Below, one piece after another: positions 1-12,072 of a DNA stretch of 64,000 bases. Both the position numbers and the translations under genes were made by a program. The notes under the pieces were generated by a model that was not told where the DNA came from, made no database searches, and worked only from the letters and a program-made list of their open reading frames with translations. The stretch comes from Coleophoma eucalyptorum (Eukaryota; Ascomycota; Leotiomycetes; Helotiales; Dermateaceae), in the NCBI GenBank assembly GCA_026120035.1, contig JALRME010000038.1, forward strand, positions 192,907-256,906, written 5' to 3'. The stretch's first letter is position 1; the number at the start of each line of letters is the position of its first letter.

Positions 1-424
1 TCTCGCTCTAACTTTCAATTCATGCGGCAACGCAGTATAGATGTTTAGAGGCTCTCTTAATAATTTACTACATACATTTTCTTTCATAAACCTCATGCTC
101 GCTAGAAAAGATGTATCAACAGTGACCTCTTACTCACAATTAACGACTTTGAAATGTTACCCCTGAAGTGGGTTTCGGAAGAAACTTAAGAAAGTAATCT
201 TCTGGAACACGCGTTACTCGCGTGATGAGAAACATAAAGCAAACGAAGAACTCCCGACGCTATGCTGATGAATATGTCCTTCCTATAAAGTCTCCCATCC
301 AATGCTATTCATTATATGAGCCTCCTTTAGTTATATCCATACCGGTTTATGCTCATGTAGATAGACCGCGCTCTTAAGCAAAGTTCTCTGTTTTAATCTT
401 GGTGCGCAATATGTGATCATCCTG
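1..424. other. Intergenic, no gene seen
   Basis: AT-leaning sequence downstream of the PCF11 stop codon. It holds the probable 3' UTR of PCF11 (transcribed leftwards) and otherwise no reading frame or RNA gene that I can support. Confidence 0.6.
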
Positions 425-2740
425 TTACAAATTAGCCTCACAAGTTCTGCAGGGCTGGTAGGTAGATGGGGAATTATAACATACCTCTGCCTTCCGCTTG
501 CCAAGCAGCGGCTCTGGAGTTCCACGACTACCATCTTTTGCTGCCTCGGCAAAGCAGCTGGCGTGATAGGTGGTTTTGCCAACCTTTGTAGCATCCATCC
601 AGACAAACTCCTGTGCATCGTCGAGCCACTTCATCTCAAATTTCTCTTGACAAATCGGGCAGACGTTGTTAGCAGCCGGGTCGTCCGGAACCGGTAAGTA
701 TTGCAGCTTCGTCTTCACAGCTGCAAATGAGCCGTCTTCGCCTGAAGTCTTTGCGGCATCTGATATATCGTTGCTTTGATCGTCTGGACCCTCGCGGGAT
801 TTGATCCAGTCCTTGTCTTACTGTTAGTATTCGTGCTATGGAGGTTTCTTGATTGAATACTTACTAGCTCATCAACATACCAGCTGCGATGTTGGCCTCG
901 CTTCTCTGCCTCAGTCATTCGCTGGTGAACTCGAAAGTGCCAATCCATGTGAGCAGTCTTCTTCTTTCTACCTTCTTCGTCTGACTTGAATCTTCGGCCA
1001 CATTGCGTACAAGGCGCGCCAAGTTGCTCGTACAAGCTAGCAATAAGATGTGGACGCGGTCTTCACATGAACTGGTTAGCGATGTTGAACAACGGCTATA
1101 AGTGCACACTTACATCTTTAAAGAGGCTGGTTTTAACTCAACGTCATTTGGAATGGTCGTCATAGTCGATCTGGATCCATTGGTTGGTTGTGGTATACCC
1201 ATGAAAGGAAGAGGTGGGAATCCGGCTGGAAAAGCTCCTGGCAAAGGCAAAGGAGGAATGGGAGGAGTGCTTGTTGTTGGTCCGCCGCCAAGGATACCCG
1301 CAGCTTTCAATCGCTGAAGTAGAGCGCTGGTATCAGGCGGCGGTACAGGAGTTGATGTTGATGGGATCGGCGTGGGTACCGATTGATAAGCAGGTTGAGC
1401 CATTTGTGTTGGAGGTGAACGAATAACAGGAACAGCCGGTTGAGGAGGAGGTGTGGCGATCTGAGGAGTTGCAGACTGCCGTGCAAGCAAGGCAGCAAGT
1501 GCACCACGAGCACCAGGTCCCAACACCGACTCCAGCGACGGTGCTTGTGCCACTGGTGGAGGAGTGGGAATGGCTGCAACAGGAACGGGTGATGGAGCAT
1601 GTATTCTTTGGGGTTTGGGTAGAGCAGTTGCTCGAGATGCCTCACCAAGTTGGGTAACTTGCTCTCTAATTAGCGCAATTTGATCTGGAGGAAGCTTTTG
1701 GCTCTGCAAAATGCTTTGGAGATCAAGTAACGCTTTAAGTCTGGTTTGTATAGTGCTATCATAAGGATTCTGTGCAAAGTCTGCCTTGGACGTCAAGATC
1801 AGGTTTGCGATGTCACTGTTCAACGAATCTATGCTAGTCTCTTGAGTCTGATACCCCTGAGGTTGTGGTTGTTGCCAGCTTGGTACATGCGCTGGAGGAT
1901 ATTGCTGGCTAGGAGGCCGCTTCATCTTATTCAGCATAGGTTTGGAGACTCGGTATGAATGAGTACGTACCGAAGGCAGACCATACTGCTGGTTGCCATT
2001 TGGCTGTCCATACGCATGGCCATTTGGGGGTGGTTGATATGGTTGCTGAGGGTAACCTTGAGGGACTTGCGCTGGTTGGCGTGTCGCATTTGGAGGAGTG
2101 GGTGTATCACGATACGGAACTGGAGATGGACGGCCTCGATTCATGAGCTGCTGCTGACTCCTGAGATGTTCCTGATGAGCCTGTACTGCAGAAGTTCTGG
2201 CTTTGATCAGTGCGTTTTCGATAGGTCTTGTGACCTCAGGTGGAAAGACGGGCCTAGTATCGATGGATCCTGGAACAGGCTCTTTCCAAGTCTTGAGCAT
2301 CTCATCCATCTTACGACGCACATTATTGTCGACCAGGGCGTAGGCTTCCATGAATGTGGAATATAACTGCCGGCCAAAGAAGAGAGTATATGGTGTACCA
2401 ACGTTCTTAACGACGGAATCAAGAACATAGAAAGCAGGGAGCTTCTTTTGTGGTGGGGTCTATAGAAGTGTAAGCAAAGGTGGCAAACCGTGGAGGATTG
2501 AAATAGGAGCAGTGCCTGTGCCTCGAAGTTGGAAAGATTGGCTGATAAAAGGAACTATTGCGCGAAGCCTACCTGTTTGATGTGATTCTTTAAAGCCTCA
2601 GAAATGGCTAATGCATGCTCTGTATTTTCCTTTGCAATGACTGTTAGATTGCTGATTTCATATCGAGAATTTATTTGTAGATCTTCAAGGGCCTGTCTGA
2701 AGTCCTCCGCGACTTCATCAGAGGGAATCCCGTAGGACAT
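425..2740 (-). CDS. PCF11: Pcf11, subunit of mRNA cleavage factor IA
   Basis: Nuclear pre-mRNA 3'-end processing and transcription-termination factor. It binds the RNA polymerase II CTD through an N-terminal CID domain. Exons read leftwards: 2573-2740, 1114-2459, 865-1036, 425-811, giving about 690 aa with every junction in phase. The CID spans the first exon and the start of the second (FYVLDSVVKN, then GRQLYSTF). A long Pro/Gln-rich middle follows. Two C-terminal zinc fingers are visible: PCTQCGRRF with a downstream MDWHFRVH, and CPICQEKF. The order CID, low-complexity region, paired zinc fingers is diagnostic and the length is close to yeast Pcf11. I take the ATG at 2740, since the longer frame only offers a TTG. 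Two spots are uncertain. An in-frame GT-AG segment of 45 nt (about 1935-1979) could be an intron. A GTATGT donor near the C terminus with an acceptor at 441-442 would end the protein at 438 instead of 425. Confidence 0.93.
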
Positions 2741-3607
2741 GATGGGCAAGAGCTACAGCTACAAAAGCTGTTTGCGAAAGAAGAGTAGGGGAAGAAGTGG
2801 TCCACAATAAGATATCTTGTCTTCTCGTGCAGATCGGCCAAACTTCTGAATCTCGATCTGACAGGAGAAAGAGGTTTTCAACAGCAGCTAACTAGACCCA
2901 TGCAAAAGTATTCAACTCGAAGAGAACTAGAAGTGTGTATTTTGATGACTGCAAAACCCCCCTGATGGCCGCCGGCCGCTCAATTCTTGTATTTGTGTCC
3001 GTTCTTTTTCTCTCATCAAGCCCAGCCTCTAGCTGGCTTCCTCACTCCAGCAAATCCCCAGTCCTCCGCGTCCTACAGCGTCAGAAATCGTAGACAGAAT
3101 GGAAGGCCACTGTCAGTATCGTTGCCGACAACGTGCACGATGAAGGTGAATAGTCGAGGATCGAGGGTTGTGGTGGTGTTGTGGTGATGTAGTGAATAGC
3201 TCCTAAAGATGATGTGGTTGGGGTCTTGAAAGCTGGGCTCAAAGGACCAGTCTGACCTTGACTAAGCTTTTTCGAGCTGGAATGGACTGCCGTGGCCACG
3301 TGACCACAACCTTGACCTTGACGGCATACGCAACAGTACGGGCATAGGCGAGGTGGGTATTGCAGCCTTGCTGCCTTGAAAGACAGGCAGCAGAATCCTG
3401 GGGCCTGCAAACGGCATTTGGTGGTGTGCTCCGGGCGATAAGATCGCTTTCTCTGACTTCCCAGCTTCCTTCCCCAGACAATTCGCATCGCAGACCCACT
3501 CCTTTTCGCCATTCTCATTCCACATCCATTTCATCTTTCACCTGAACAATCCCAACCCACAGCAAACCAACACTGAACATACCATCGGTCTCAGTGCAAT
3601 CGAAAAC
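2741..3607. promoter_or_regulatory. Divergent promoter region PCF11 / I9 inhibitor
   Basis: About 870 bp between two start codons that point away from each other. It contains one palindromic CACGTGAC site. Several frames on both strands stay open around 3080-3530, but they overlap each other and have no ATG context or family resemblance. I read it as a shared upstream region. Confidence 0.6.
3297..3304. promoter_or_regulatory. E-box / Cbf1-type site (CACGTGAC)
   Basis: Exact match to RTCACGTG read on the minus strand. It lies 311 bp upstream of the I9 gene start, in the divergent intergenic region. Binding is inferred from the consensus only. Confidence 0.4.
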
Positions 3608-4003
3608 ATGAAGCTCTCACTCTTGCACCTCGTCGCCTTCGCCCCCCTCGCTATCGCCGTCGCGCAGCAGCAGAAGGCCATTATCGTTTCCTACGCAGAC
3701 AATACTCCGGATTCTGTCGTTGAAAAAGCCATGGATACAATCAAGTAGGTAGTGTTCACTGAATACGCGTTCCTCACGACTGACATGCTATTATAGATCT
3801 GCTGGAGGAATTATTACACATGAATATAAGCTCATCAAGTAAGCCTGTGCCACTCTGCTATCCAAATTCGATGTTTAACAAGAGTGTTTAGAGGATTCGC
3901 TGCCAAGGCTCCAGTGAAAGTTCTCGAGACAGTCCAGACCTTAGGAAACGAATATAATGCTCTGATTGAAGAGGACCAGATAGTCTCGGTTGCTGGCTCG
4001 TAG
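3608..4003 (+). CDS. Small secreted I9-type inhibitor (subtilisin propeptide-like)
   Basis: Three exons, 3608-3744, 3797-3838 and 3892-4003, encode 96 aa. Both introns interrupt an Ile-Lys codon pair in the same phase. Residues 1-20 look like a signal peptide (MKLSLLHLVAFAPLAIAVAQ). The rest is a single inhibitor-I9 fold: IVSYADNTPDSVVEKAMDTI, a Gly-Gly turn (AGGIITHEY), then GFAAKAP and a C-terminal EEDQIVSVAGS. That layout matches subtilisin prodomains and stand-alone inhibitors such as yeast Pbi2 and Pleurotus POIA1, with no protease domain attached. By analogy it would bind and block, or chaperone, a subtilase outside the cell or in the vacuole. The exon structure is strong because three short exons join into one coherent domain. 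The target protease is unknown. Confidence 0.88.
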
Positions 4004-5147
4004 GTTGAGCCCACAGAAGATCACTTGGCGGGAAATCACTCGGCGAAAGATCACGCCGTGGGAAAGACTTACCGTACTTACGACGGACGATGGATTCGAG
4101 GCGCATTTGGCGCTGCACCGGTTATGATATGGCACGAACTGGGGAACATTGGCATTTGGGTATAGATATCCAATGGAGACAGGCGCAAGGGAATTTGTAG
4201 TGATTCATTTCTACAAAGTGCGAAGTCCAACAACGGGACAAAACTTTGTAACAGGTCAGACAACCTTTTGAATATACAAATTTAATTAAAAGGATCAATA
4301 TAAGTCGCGAAGAATTGGATTTCGTGTGCTCCCCTACCCTCCTTGCGAGATGCGTGGACGTCATGAAGTGGTCTTTGAGCGCCCCCAGAAGGTTAGTGTT
4401 ATGTCTGTGTTTCAACTGACATATGCCACCTTATACCGTTGAAACACATCGATCCTAACACCTCATCCAGATGTATTATTAAGCGAATTGAACAATAACA
4501 TCTTCAAGGACTGGTTACATGTGTATATTGTAGCCCACAGCTTTCCCTGCACTACTGCTGTAATACATAGGTGGAGACTCCAGACCTTAATTCTTCCCCT
4601 AGTACTGTAACTACACGGTACCACAGTTGAAATTTGGAAGGGGACGTGGTGGGTTTGGTCTTTAAGGAGTGGAGTTGTAACAAGCTAGCTCTGGCCGTGG
4701 AGCGATGTCACCATTTATGAAAGTCCTAGGCTGGTGGTGACCTCTGCGCGAACCCCCCCTCCTTTTAGATACGTATGTTAAAAGGTATGGAGATCTCTGT
4801 GAAGGTAAATCGTAGAATAGGTTTCTCTTCTTTTTCTCTTCTACTCGCTGTGACCCATCCGTATGCACGTTGCTTGAAATCGAATTAAAGGGCGAAAGGC
4901 GGTCTGTCCCGTACATAAACATAGACGAACACTCAGACAAACATGTGCGCACAGGGATGCGAACTTCGCGTCGCCCAGGGAAGGCGCGAGACCAAGCACT
5001 TCCGCATAAATCTGTCTGTCTCCAATTCCTCGGTGAAGATGTTCAACTGTTTAAAGACATACATGTGCGACCAACTCTTTACTGATACTATTCGTTGTTA
5101 GAGCATCTCTGAGCATCAGTTCCAATCCCTCCGAGGAAGTTGCCAGC
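4004..5147. other. Intergenic, no gene seen
   Basis: 1.1 kb between the I9 gene and the Hook gene. It begins with a short tandem repeat and carries the Hook promoter at the right end. No open frame here has an ATG start and convincing composition. Confidence 0.55.
4019..4066. repeat. Degenerate 15-17 nt tandem repeat, three copies
   Basis: Three adjacent imperfect copies share the pattern GATCAC-TNGGCG-GAAA and start 16 nt after the I9 stop codon. They probably lie in its 3' UTR. Confidence 0.6.
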
Positions 5148-7462
5148 ATGGCAGGCAATAAGGAGGCCGCTCTGCTAGAATGGGTAATGCTTCCTGCTTC
5201 GCCGGATCATGCACTCTTGATAGGATCTTCCCGCTGACCATGGATGTAGGTGAACACTTTCCCGCTCGACACCAAGGTCGAGTCCTTGCTGGAGTTGACA
5301 GACGGTTATGTCTTGAATCAGATGCTGGGTATGGCTTCGGACTTCCGTTGCACCCCTTGGTCTTTACCGACACTGATTGAATGTTGCAGGCAATCTTGAC
5401 AGGCAATACTTGGCCTCGAACTTAGAGAAAAATACCGCACCTTCGAAATGGCTGAGTAAGAAGCAGAATCTCGAGGCCGTCTATAAATCCTTACTGCGAT
5501 ACATCCGAAATCACTGTCAAGACTTTGGCTCTGTTACCCTGGACAACACACCGAACTTTAATGCTATCGCAGAACACAGTGATATCGAGGAAACGATCAA
5601 GGTAGGACAGATAATCTGCAAATCGTCAACAAGTTTCTGGCTAACACCTCTACCCAGCTCCTTACGATCATGCTAGTTGCAGCTATTTCTGGTCCTAACC
5701 AAGAGAAATATATCACGGACATCCAGGCACTGAGCACACCTAGTGGCATCGCAATTATGCAGATCATACAAAAAGTGAGCAAGATCGCTATGTTTCAGTG
5801 AGTGAGGCTAATATCATGGGCCAGATGCAAGAGATGGACCAACACGCCTCTGGCACCGATACACCATTGGAAGACACCGAGAAGCCTTCTACAAAAGCTC
5901 ATGATGCAGAACTAGCAGCTGAAGTAGAACGTGCCAGCCTGCTTGCTGATCACGCAGCTTTGAAGAAACGCTATGCGGATCATATAACACGATTTGAAAT
6001 TCTGCAAGACAGCCATCAAGAACTTCTTTCTAAGCAAGAGGAAACTGTCAGCGAACTACGGTCTCTAAAAGCATCGAACAGCGGTGATTTGGCCGATTAT
6101 GTTGAAGAGATGCGAACCGAAATTCAACGACGGGACGAATTGATTGCTAGCCAGGAAGCACAGATTGAGGACAACCGTCGGGCGAGGGAACGTCAGGAGA
6201 AGGAGTTGAGCACAATGAGGCCTGCTTATGAAAAAGTCCGTACCCTGGAGGATGCAGTTCAAGAGTTGCGCAACGAAAATGCAACACTTTCCAAGAAAGC
6301 AAATATGGTGGACAACTTCCAGAGGAAACTCGAGTCGCAAAGTGGCATTGAAAAAGAGAATACGAAACTACGAGAACAGATCGATACATACCAAGAAAAC
6401 CAGAAGTTTTTCGATGAGACTGTACAGGAAAACAGCAAGTTAAAGGCGTCCGTGAATGAATACCAGAAAAGGTTTCATAGTTATGAGCGTGAGTACTTAG
6501 AGCTCTCCAACGAGAAGAAGATGCTTGAAGAAGGCGTGCGACGGCGTGAGGCGGAAATATCTACGCTCAACGAACAGAAACTTCACGATGAGCGCTTCAT
6601 CTCTGATTTGCAAGAGTCCCTTGCCACTGGTGGTGGGCAACCAGCATACCCGTCTACTCCAACGGCTCAAGCAGGAAGTGTTATGACTTTAGATAAGGAG
6701 CTGGACGAGAGCCACGAGACAACTAACTATGCGCTGGAAAACTCCAGATTGAAGGCCGAAATTCAACTCATTAAGAACTCCGAAGGCAGCTCTGATGCAG
6801 ATCTTCACAATAAGTTGGCGGATGCGGATGCGAAGTATAAGGATCTGGAGCAGAGATTCAACCAGCTCACTGAGTCAGTCCCGGCCGACGGTGGTGATGT
6901 GGGAAAGACCAAGTCAGCACTGGAAGCGCTCAAGGAGGTAAGTCATGATCTTTCACTTCTCAAAGATTGACTTTACAATCATCCCACTCCCGAAAAGAAA
7001 TCATGTGGCAAATTCCGCATAATACTGGAACGGTGTTATTATTTTTATATGGTTTTCATATGTCGAGCAATTATTGGTGATTTTCTGACATCTTAATAAC
7101 AGCAAAACGAGAAACAGCGGGCACAGCTTGTGGACTTGCAAAGAAAGCTGAAGATTGCCGAAGAGAATACTGCGGATGGACAGAAGGTTCGTATTATTTC
7201 ACCCACATCCTGCCTTGGACAATCCATCTTGGTTGTGCTCTGCAATCATTCTACCAACGTTCCTGCGTGGATTCTAGCTGACATTAAATTCAAGGCATTG
7301 ATGAAGAATGTTCTTCGCGAAAACGCAATGATGTCAACAGCTTGGTACGACTTGACGAACCGGTTGCAAAGCAACCACGTGGTTCTTCAACGCAGACAAG
7401 AGGCACCTAGAAGTTGGTTGAACAAGCAAAGACAAATGGTGAATGCAACACCTCGAAGATAG
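5148..7462 (+). CDS. hookA: Hook-family dynein adaptor (HookA-like)
   Basis: Microtubule-motor adaptor. In filamentous fungi HookA links dynein to early endosomes, with FTS and FHIP as partners. Seven exons (5148-5183, 5250-5328, 5390-5601, 5658-5774, 5825-6937, 7103-7186, 7295-7462) sum exactly to 602 aa. The N-terminal Hook domain covers about residues 1-165 (ALLEWVNTFPL, then GYVLNQMLG, and the NLDRQYLASNL region). The large fifth exon is a long Glu/Gln/Lys-rich coiled coil. The C-terminal exon (KNVLRENAMMSTAWYDL, then SWLNKQRQ) matches the end of fungal Hooks. The fourth intron is 50 nt with a clear CTAAT branch element. Skipping it would leave a stop, so this splice decides the frame. 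Confidence 0.93.
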
Positions 7463-8681
7463 CAACTTGCCAATCCAGCCGCTTTACTCAGTGGCTAGTG
7501 TATATAATGTCGATAGCTTCGGCCGTCGTTTACGTACAAATGAGTTATGGAAGATGAGGACGGTGGGGGGATTTTGGACTTTGCGCTGCGCTTATACCCC
7601 TATAGAGACGGATCAACAACATTCAGGTTACTGTTCAGCGCCAATGCAGGATACAATGGCACTATAGCATTTGGCCACAACACGATGTGCAAACTGTTAT
7701 ATGCTCGGCAGCTCATAGATAATGTCTCCTTGTCGTAGCGTTCTAATCGCGGATGGCATGGGATCCCGGATCGAAACTTGCCAAACGAGACAATAATGTT
7801 CACTGAGAAGAAACTCTTGCTTCAGAATACGTCTACAATAGCTTTCCGCCACATGTTTAACAGTCAGGCTCCATATTTCGTTCATGCAGGGATCTGCTTA
7901 CAGCTGTTGCTGCCCCGCGGCACTTCCAGTACAATATCCAATGCTGAGCCCTTCCATCGAAAATCCACTGTCCACCATCCCCGATCTGCCAGGGAGACGG
8001 CTGTCGGATGTGTAGTCCGACTCAAAGTGTCGACTTGCAACAAAACATTAATTGTGGTCTCGAATATCCAGAAGGAGCCCGGAGACGGAACAGCCGCCCC
8101 TTCGATGCATATCTGGGTCGGAAATAGGGCTTAGGGTATCGCGATGGGGGTTGGTTTTTAAGATGGTCGTCGCACTTAGTGCAGACAAGCATGGGGACAG
8201 GACCCCGCCTCCCCGACAGAGATCGGAGAGATTGGAGGGCTTACGGGAAGGACCGTAGTGACTGAGTTTGAATGGTGTTGAGGTGTATGATGTGCTATTT
8301 TTTGCATCTTGGAGGAATCCTGGATGTTTTGATTCTTGAAAGGACTTTCTTTGGTTTTTCCCGTTTTGGCTTCCTGTTGGGTTGAGGTCTTTAATTGAAA
8401 TTCGTATCTAAAGTATCACGCTCTAGTGTGTGCACGTGAGATCCGAAGACGGCACTTCTGTTTTTATTCAGTGGTGAGCTTTCCGTTCTAACATCCGACC
8501 AGTCCCATTAATATTGAATGATAATCAAGAAACCAGGATCTTTCGGAAGTACGAAAGCTGCTTAATGTGGTGAAAGGCCTGGCTAGACTAGCTGCAGGGA
8601 CAGGACATCCCTCAAACCCTCCTCCCGGCCAAGGACTCCCCCCTCAACGGCACTGCACATGTTGACCAACCATAGCACTTT
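7463..8681. other. Tail-to-tail intergenic spacer
   Basis: Between the Hook stop and the 3' end of the minus-strand unknown gene. It should contain both 3' UTRs. Open frames here are short and lack family signal. Confidence 0.55.
8433..8438. promoter_or_regulatory. CACGTG palindrome, weak context
   Basis: An E-box core without the RT flank. It lies in a tail-to-tail spacer where no promoter is expected, so it is probably chance. Confidence 0.15.
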
Positions 8682-9726
8682 TCAAATATCTTGTCCCCAC
8701 GGTTCTGATTGATAGGCTCCATAGGGTACATTGAAGTAGTCGTTCTCACTCAAATCCAAGATAGCCAGTCGGTTCTCGATGCTCGCGGTTGGGATTCTCT
8801 GCTGCCTGTAAGCACCTGATCGCTCTTCTCAACAACGCGAATCTCTTCCATGTACTTGTGTTTCATATTGAAGGTGGGGGATTATGGGATCATGGGATCA
8901 TGAGGTAAGTGACTAAAGAGAGAAAGAGAAAAAATAAAAGGCAACCCCTTACAATATATCTGAACTTCAGGAACCGCTCGCTGCACATCTTCGCGATGCG
9001 CTGGTTGCTGTATCGCTCGCAGCTCGCTTCGTTGTGAGGGACTCTTCCTCGTACAAGAGGAGCGTGAGTGGTGAGATAGGCGATGAAGCGATCATGATTC
9101 GGGGTCCATCCCTCTGGCAGGCGGCAGGATGAAGGCACTTTGAAAGTTCCCATTTCGGACGCAATAATTCGTTCTGAACATGTGTGTATGTAGGGGTTTT
9201 CCTTTTAACAATGATGGGTTAGATCTTCTTGAGAGAGACAGGGCCCAAAGCTGGTGAGGGAGAAGTCTATGCTGGTAGCTTACCTTCAGGGTGAAGTTGG
9301 CTTTGGCTTTTGGTTGGTAGGTTGTTGTGTGGTGGTGATGGCGCGTGTTGGTTTCAAGCTCTCGAAGATCTCGAAGTGGCACGTCTTCGGTGGGTTTTGC
9401 ATGAGTTTGCTTCGCGGTTAGTTGTGCTTTGAAAAAGAAGACCACTGAGGCTCTTCGAAGAACTGACGGTTTGTGACAAGACTTACAGTAGAAACACCGT
9501 CTCTAGGGATATGTCTCGCTCTGGATGTAGCCGATGATGTCCTACGTGGACGATGCTGGCTCTGGCTCGAAGTAGTACGGCGCATACCATGCAGCTCAGG
9601 ACCATGAATACTATATCGAAAACTCTCCTCTGTCCTTGAGCGTCGCCGTGAAGAATGGGGAGGAGGCTCGCCGTGGAAACTTCGTCTTTTCTCGCGTGAG
9701 TGGCTTGGGGTATGTTGACGTTCCAT
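8682..9726 (-). CDS. Conserved-looking hypothetical protein, four exons
   Basis: I do not recognise the family. Exons read leftwards: 9487-9726, 9284-9409, 8953-9201, 8682-8822. All junctions are phase 0 and the product is 251 aa. The N-terminal 80 residues are basic and Ser/Arg-rich (SREKRRSFHGEPPP; RRRSRTEESF). A short His/Thr stretch follows. The third exon has the only part that looks like a folded domain: LPEGWTPNHDRFIAYL and, later, YSNQRIAKMCSERF, which faintly recalls a SANT/Myb-like or small DNA-binding helical unit. The C-terminal exon ends in an acidic, aromatic tail (LAILDLSENDYFNVPYGAYQ). The last splice acceptor is the least certain. The one chosen is phase-compatible and opens the longest protein-like tail. 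Confidence 0.65.
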
Positions 9727-10566
9727 GGTGAAATGATAATGTTCAAGTTCACTTCAAAGCTGGTCAACATTATAAAGCTGATAGCGCATACGTAAGCTTT
9801 TAACATTACGGTGCTATGGTTGTGATGCTTTCGCATCATAAATATGGGCATGGAATGGCAACTTGCGTATCTGGCGAGATTGTGAGGTACTTCTTATTCT
9901 GATATTCAGCTAAGTGCAGAAACTAAGATGATAACAAGTCTTTGACGACTCCTAGTCGGGCGAGGAAGACAACTAACTCGAAGAGGGAACTAACAAAATG
10001 GACATGGTGCAAAAATCCCTCTGCAGGAAGGCATTGGGAAGGGAGGGTTCATTTGATAATATACATATGGAATGCTTTGTGTAGCATATCATATACTTTG
10101 TTGTGACCATAAATCACATGGGGTACTCGTGCCTCATCGAAGACTAAAATGCAAAGGAGATCCTTGAGACTTCACGGCAACATGCAGGAACATGCCCGTG
10201 CTGAGCCTGATTTACGATACACAGCAGCTCCAAATCAGCAAGACGGCACATCAACAAGACTTGAATGGTTTCGCGGGATATTGCTCATCCGGATGATTGC
10301 TGAAGGCTGGCTCCTCACAGTAGGTCATCTTGAACTCCTGATGCAAGCATTGTACAAGAAAGACATATAGTACATACAGGCTCCCTTATATAGGCGTGAC
10401 ACAAAGTGTCCTAGGTGATCATACAGTTACATGTCTTCCCAGCTTGGTTGTAAGAACAAAGAATTTGCTCCACCCACTCACTCACTTGAGCGGTTAACCA
10501 TTACTTTTGAGAATCTATGGAAATCTTGGCTAGTCATTACCCGCGCCCTCATTTAGTCATCTGCAC
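9727..10566. other. Intergenic, no gene seen
   Basis: Upstream of the unknown minus-strand gene and downstream of ADK1. One 73-codon frame with an ATG (10149-10370) is present but has no family features. Confidence 0.5.
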
Positions 10567-11543
<977 letters not shown>

Positions 11544-12072
11544 TATGCTTGCGATGGAGACTTAAATGCCCGACCAAGGTTCAAAAAAAGCTCCGTCGGA
11601 ATTATAAGGATGTGAGGGTGGTTTGCGACAGCTGCGAAGGTTGGGCGAGGTTGGAAGTATTTGAAGCTTGGCCAGAATCAGAGCTCGGCTCGAAGGCTAC
11701 TTGTTCCTCGTCTCCGAACAGATTTCCCGGACCAAGGTCTGACACATGCCGTGGATCTAAGCCGCCATGTACTTGTGCCTTCGAGTGACTTTCCAACTTG
11801 AGAAACCGAATTATGTGCTACCTCAGTATCCTGGAATCCAAAAAGAAATGTCTATTAAAGCATGTATCCTTTTCCTTTCCGTTCTCCGGATTCTGAGGTG
11901 CATTCCCGAACCTCCGCCCAGCCTCGAGCCTTGGCACGTGACGAGGCGGTCGACCTATCCGTATTGGGTCAGCTCTGGGAGCCGCGAAACCCAAGGAAGC
12001 CTCAAGGTTGAATAAACAGCCATCATCACGAATCTTTCCCATCTATCTCCTCAACGTCTCTCTGCCTTCATC
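11544..12072. promoter_or_regulatory. Divergent promoter ADK1 / RPN8
   Basis: 529 bp between two opposite ATGs. It holds a CACGTGAC palindrome at 11935-11942 and a pyrimidine-rich stretch directly before the RPN8 ATG. The tested open frames are not supported as genes. Confidence 0.65.
11935..11942. promoter_or_regulatory. E-box / Cbf1-type site (CACGTGAC)
   Basis: Perfect RTCACGTG match (minus strand), 131 bp upstream of the RPN8 start codon and about 390 bp from the ADK1 start. Function is inferred from the consensus only. Confidence 0.45.

Noticed and set aside
3081..3534. Overlapping minus-strand frames with many Cys
   Set aside because: Three frames overlap one another in the PCF11/I9 promoter region. 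The Cys pattern does not form a zinc-finger spacing.
10149..10370. 73-codon ATG frame downstream of ADK1
   Set aside because: Too short and featureless to call without transcript evidence.
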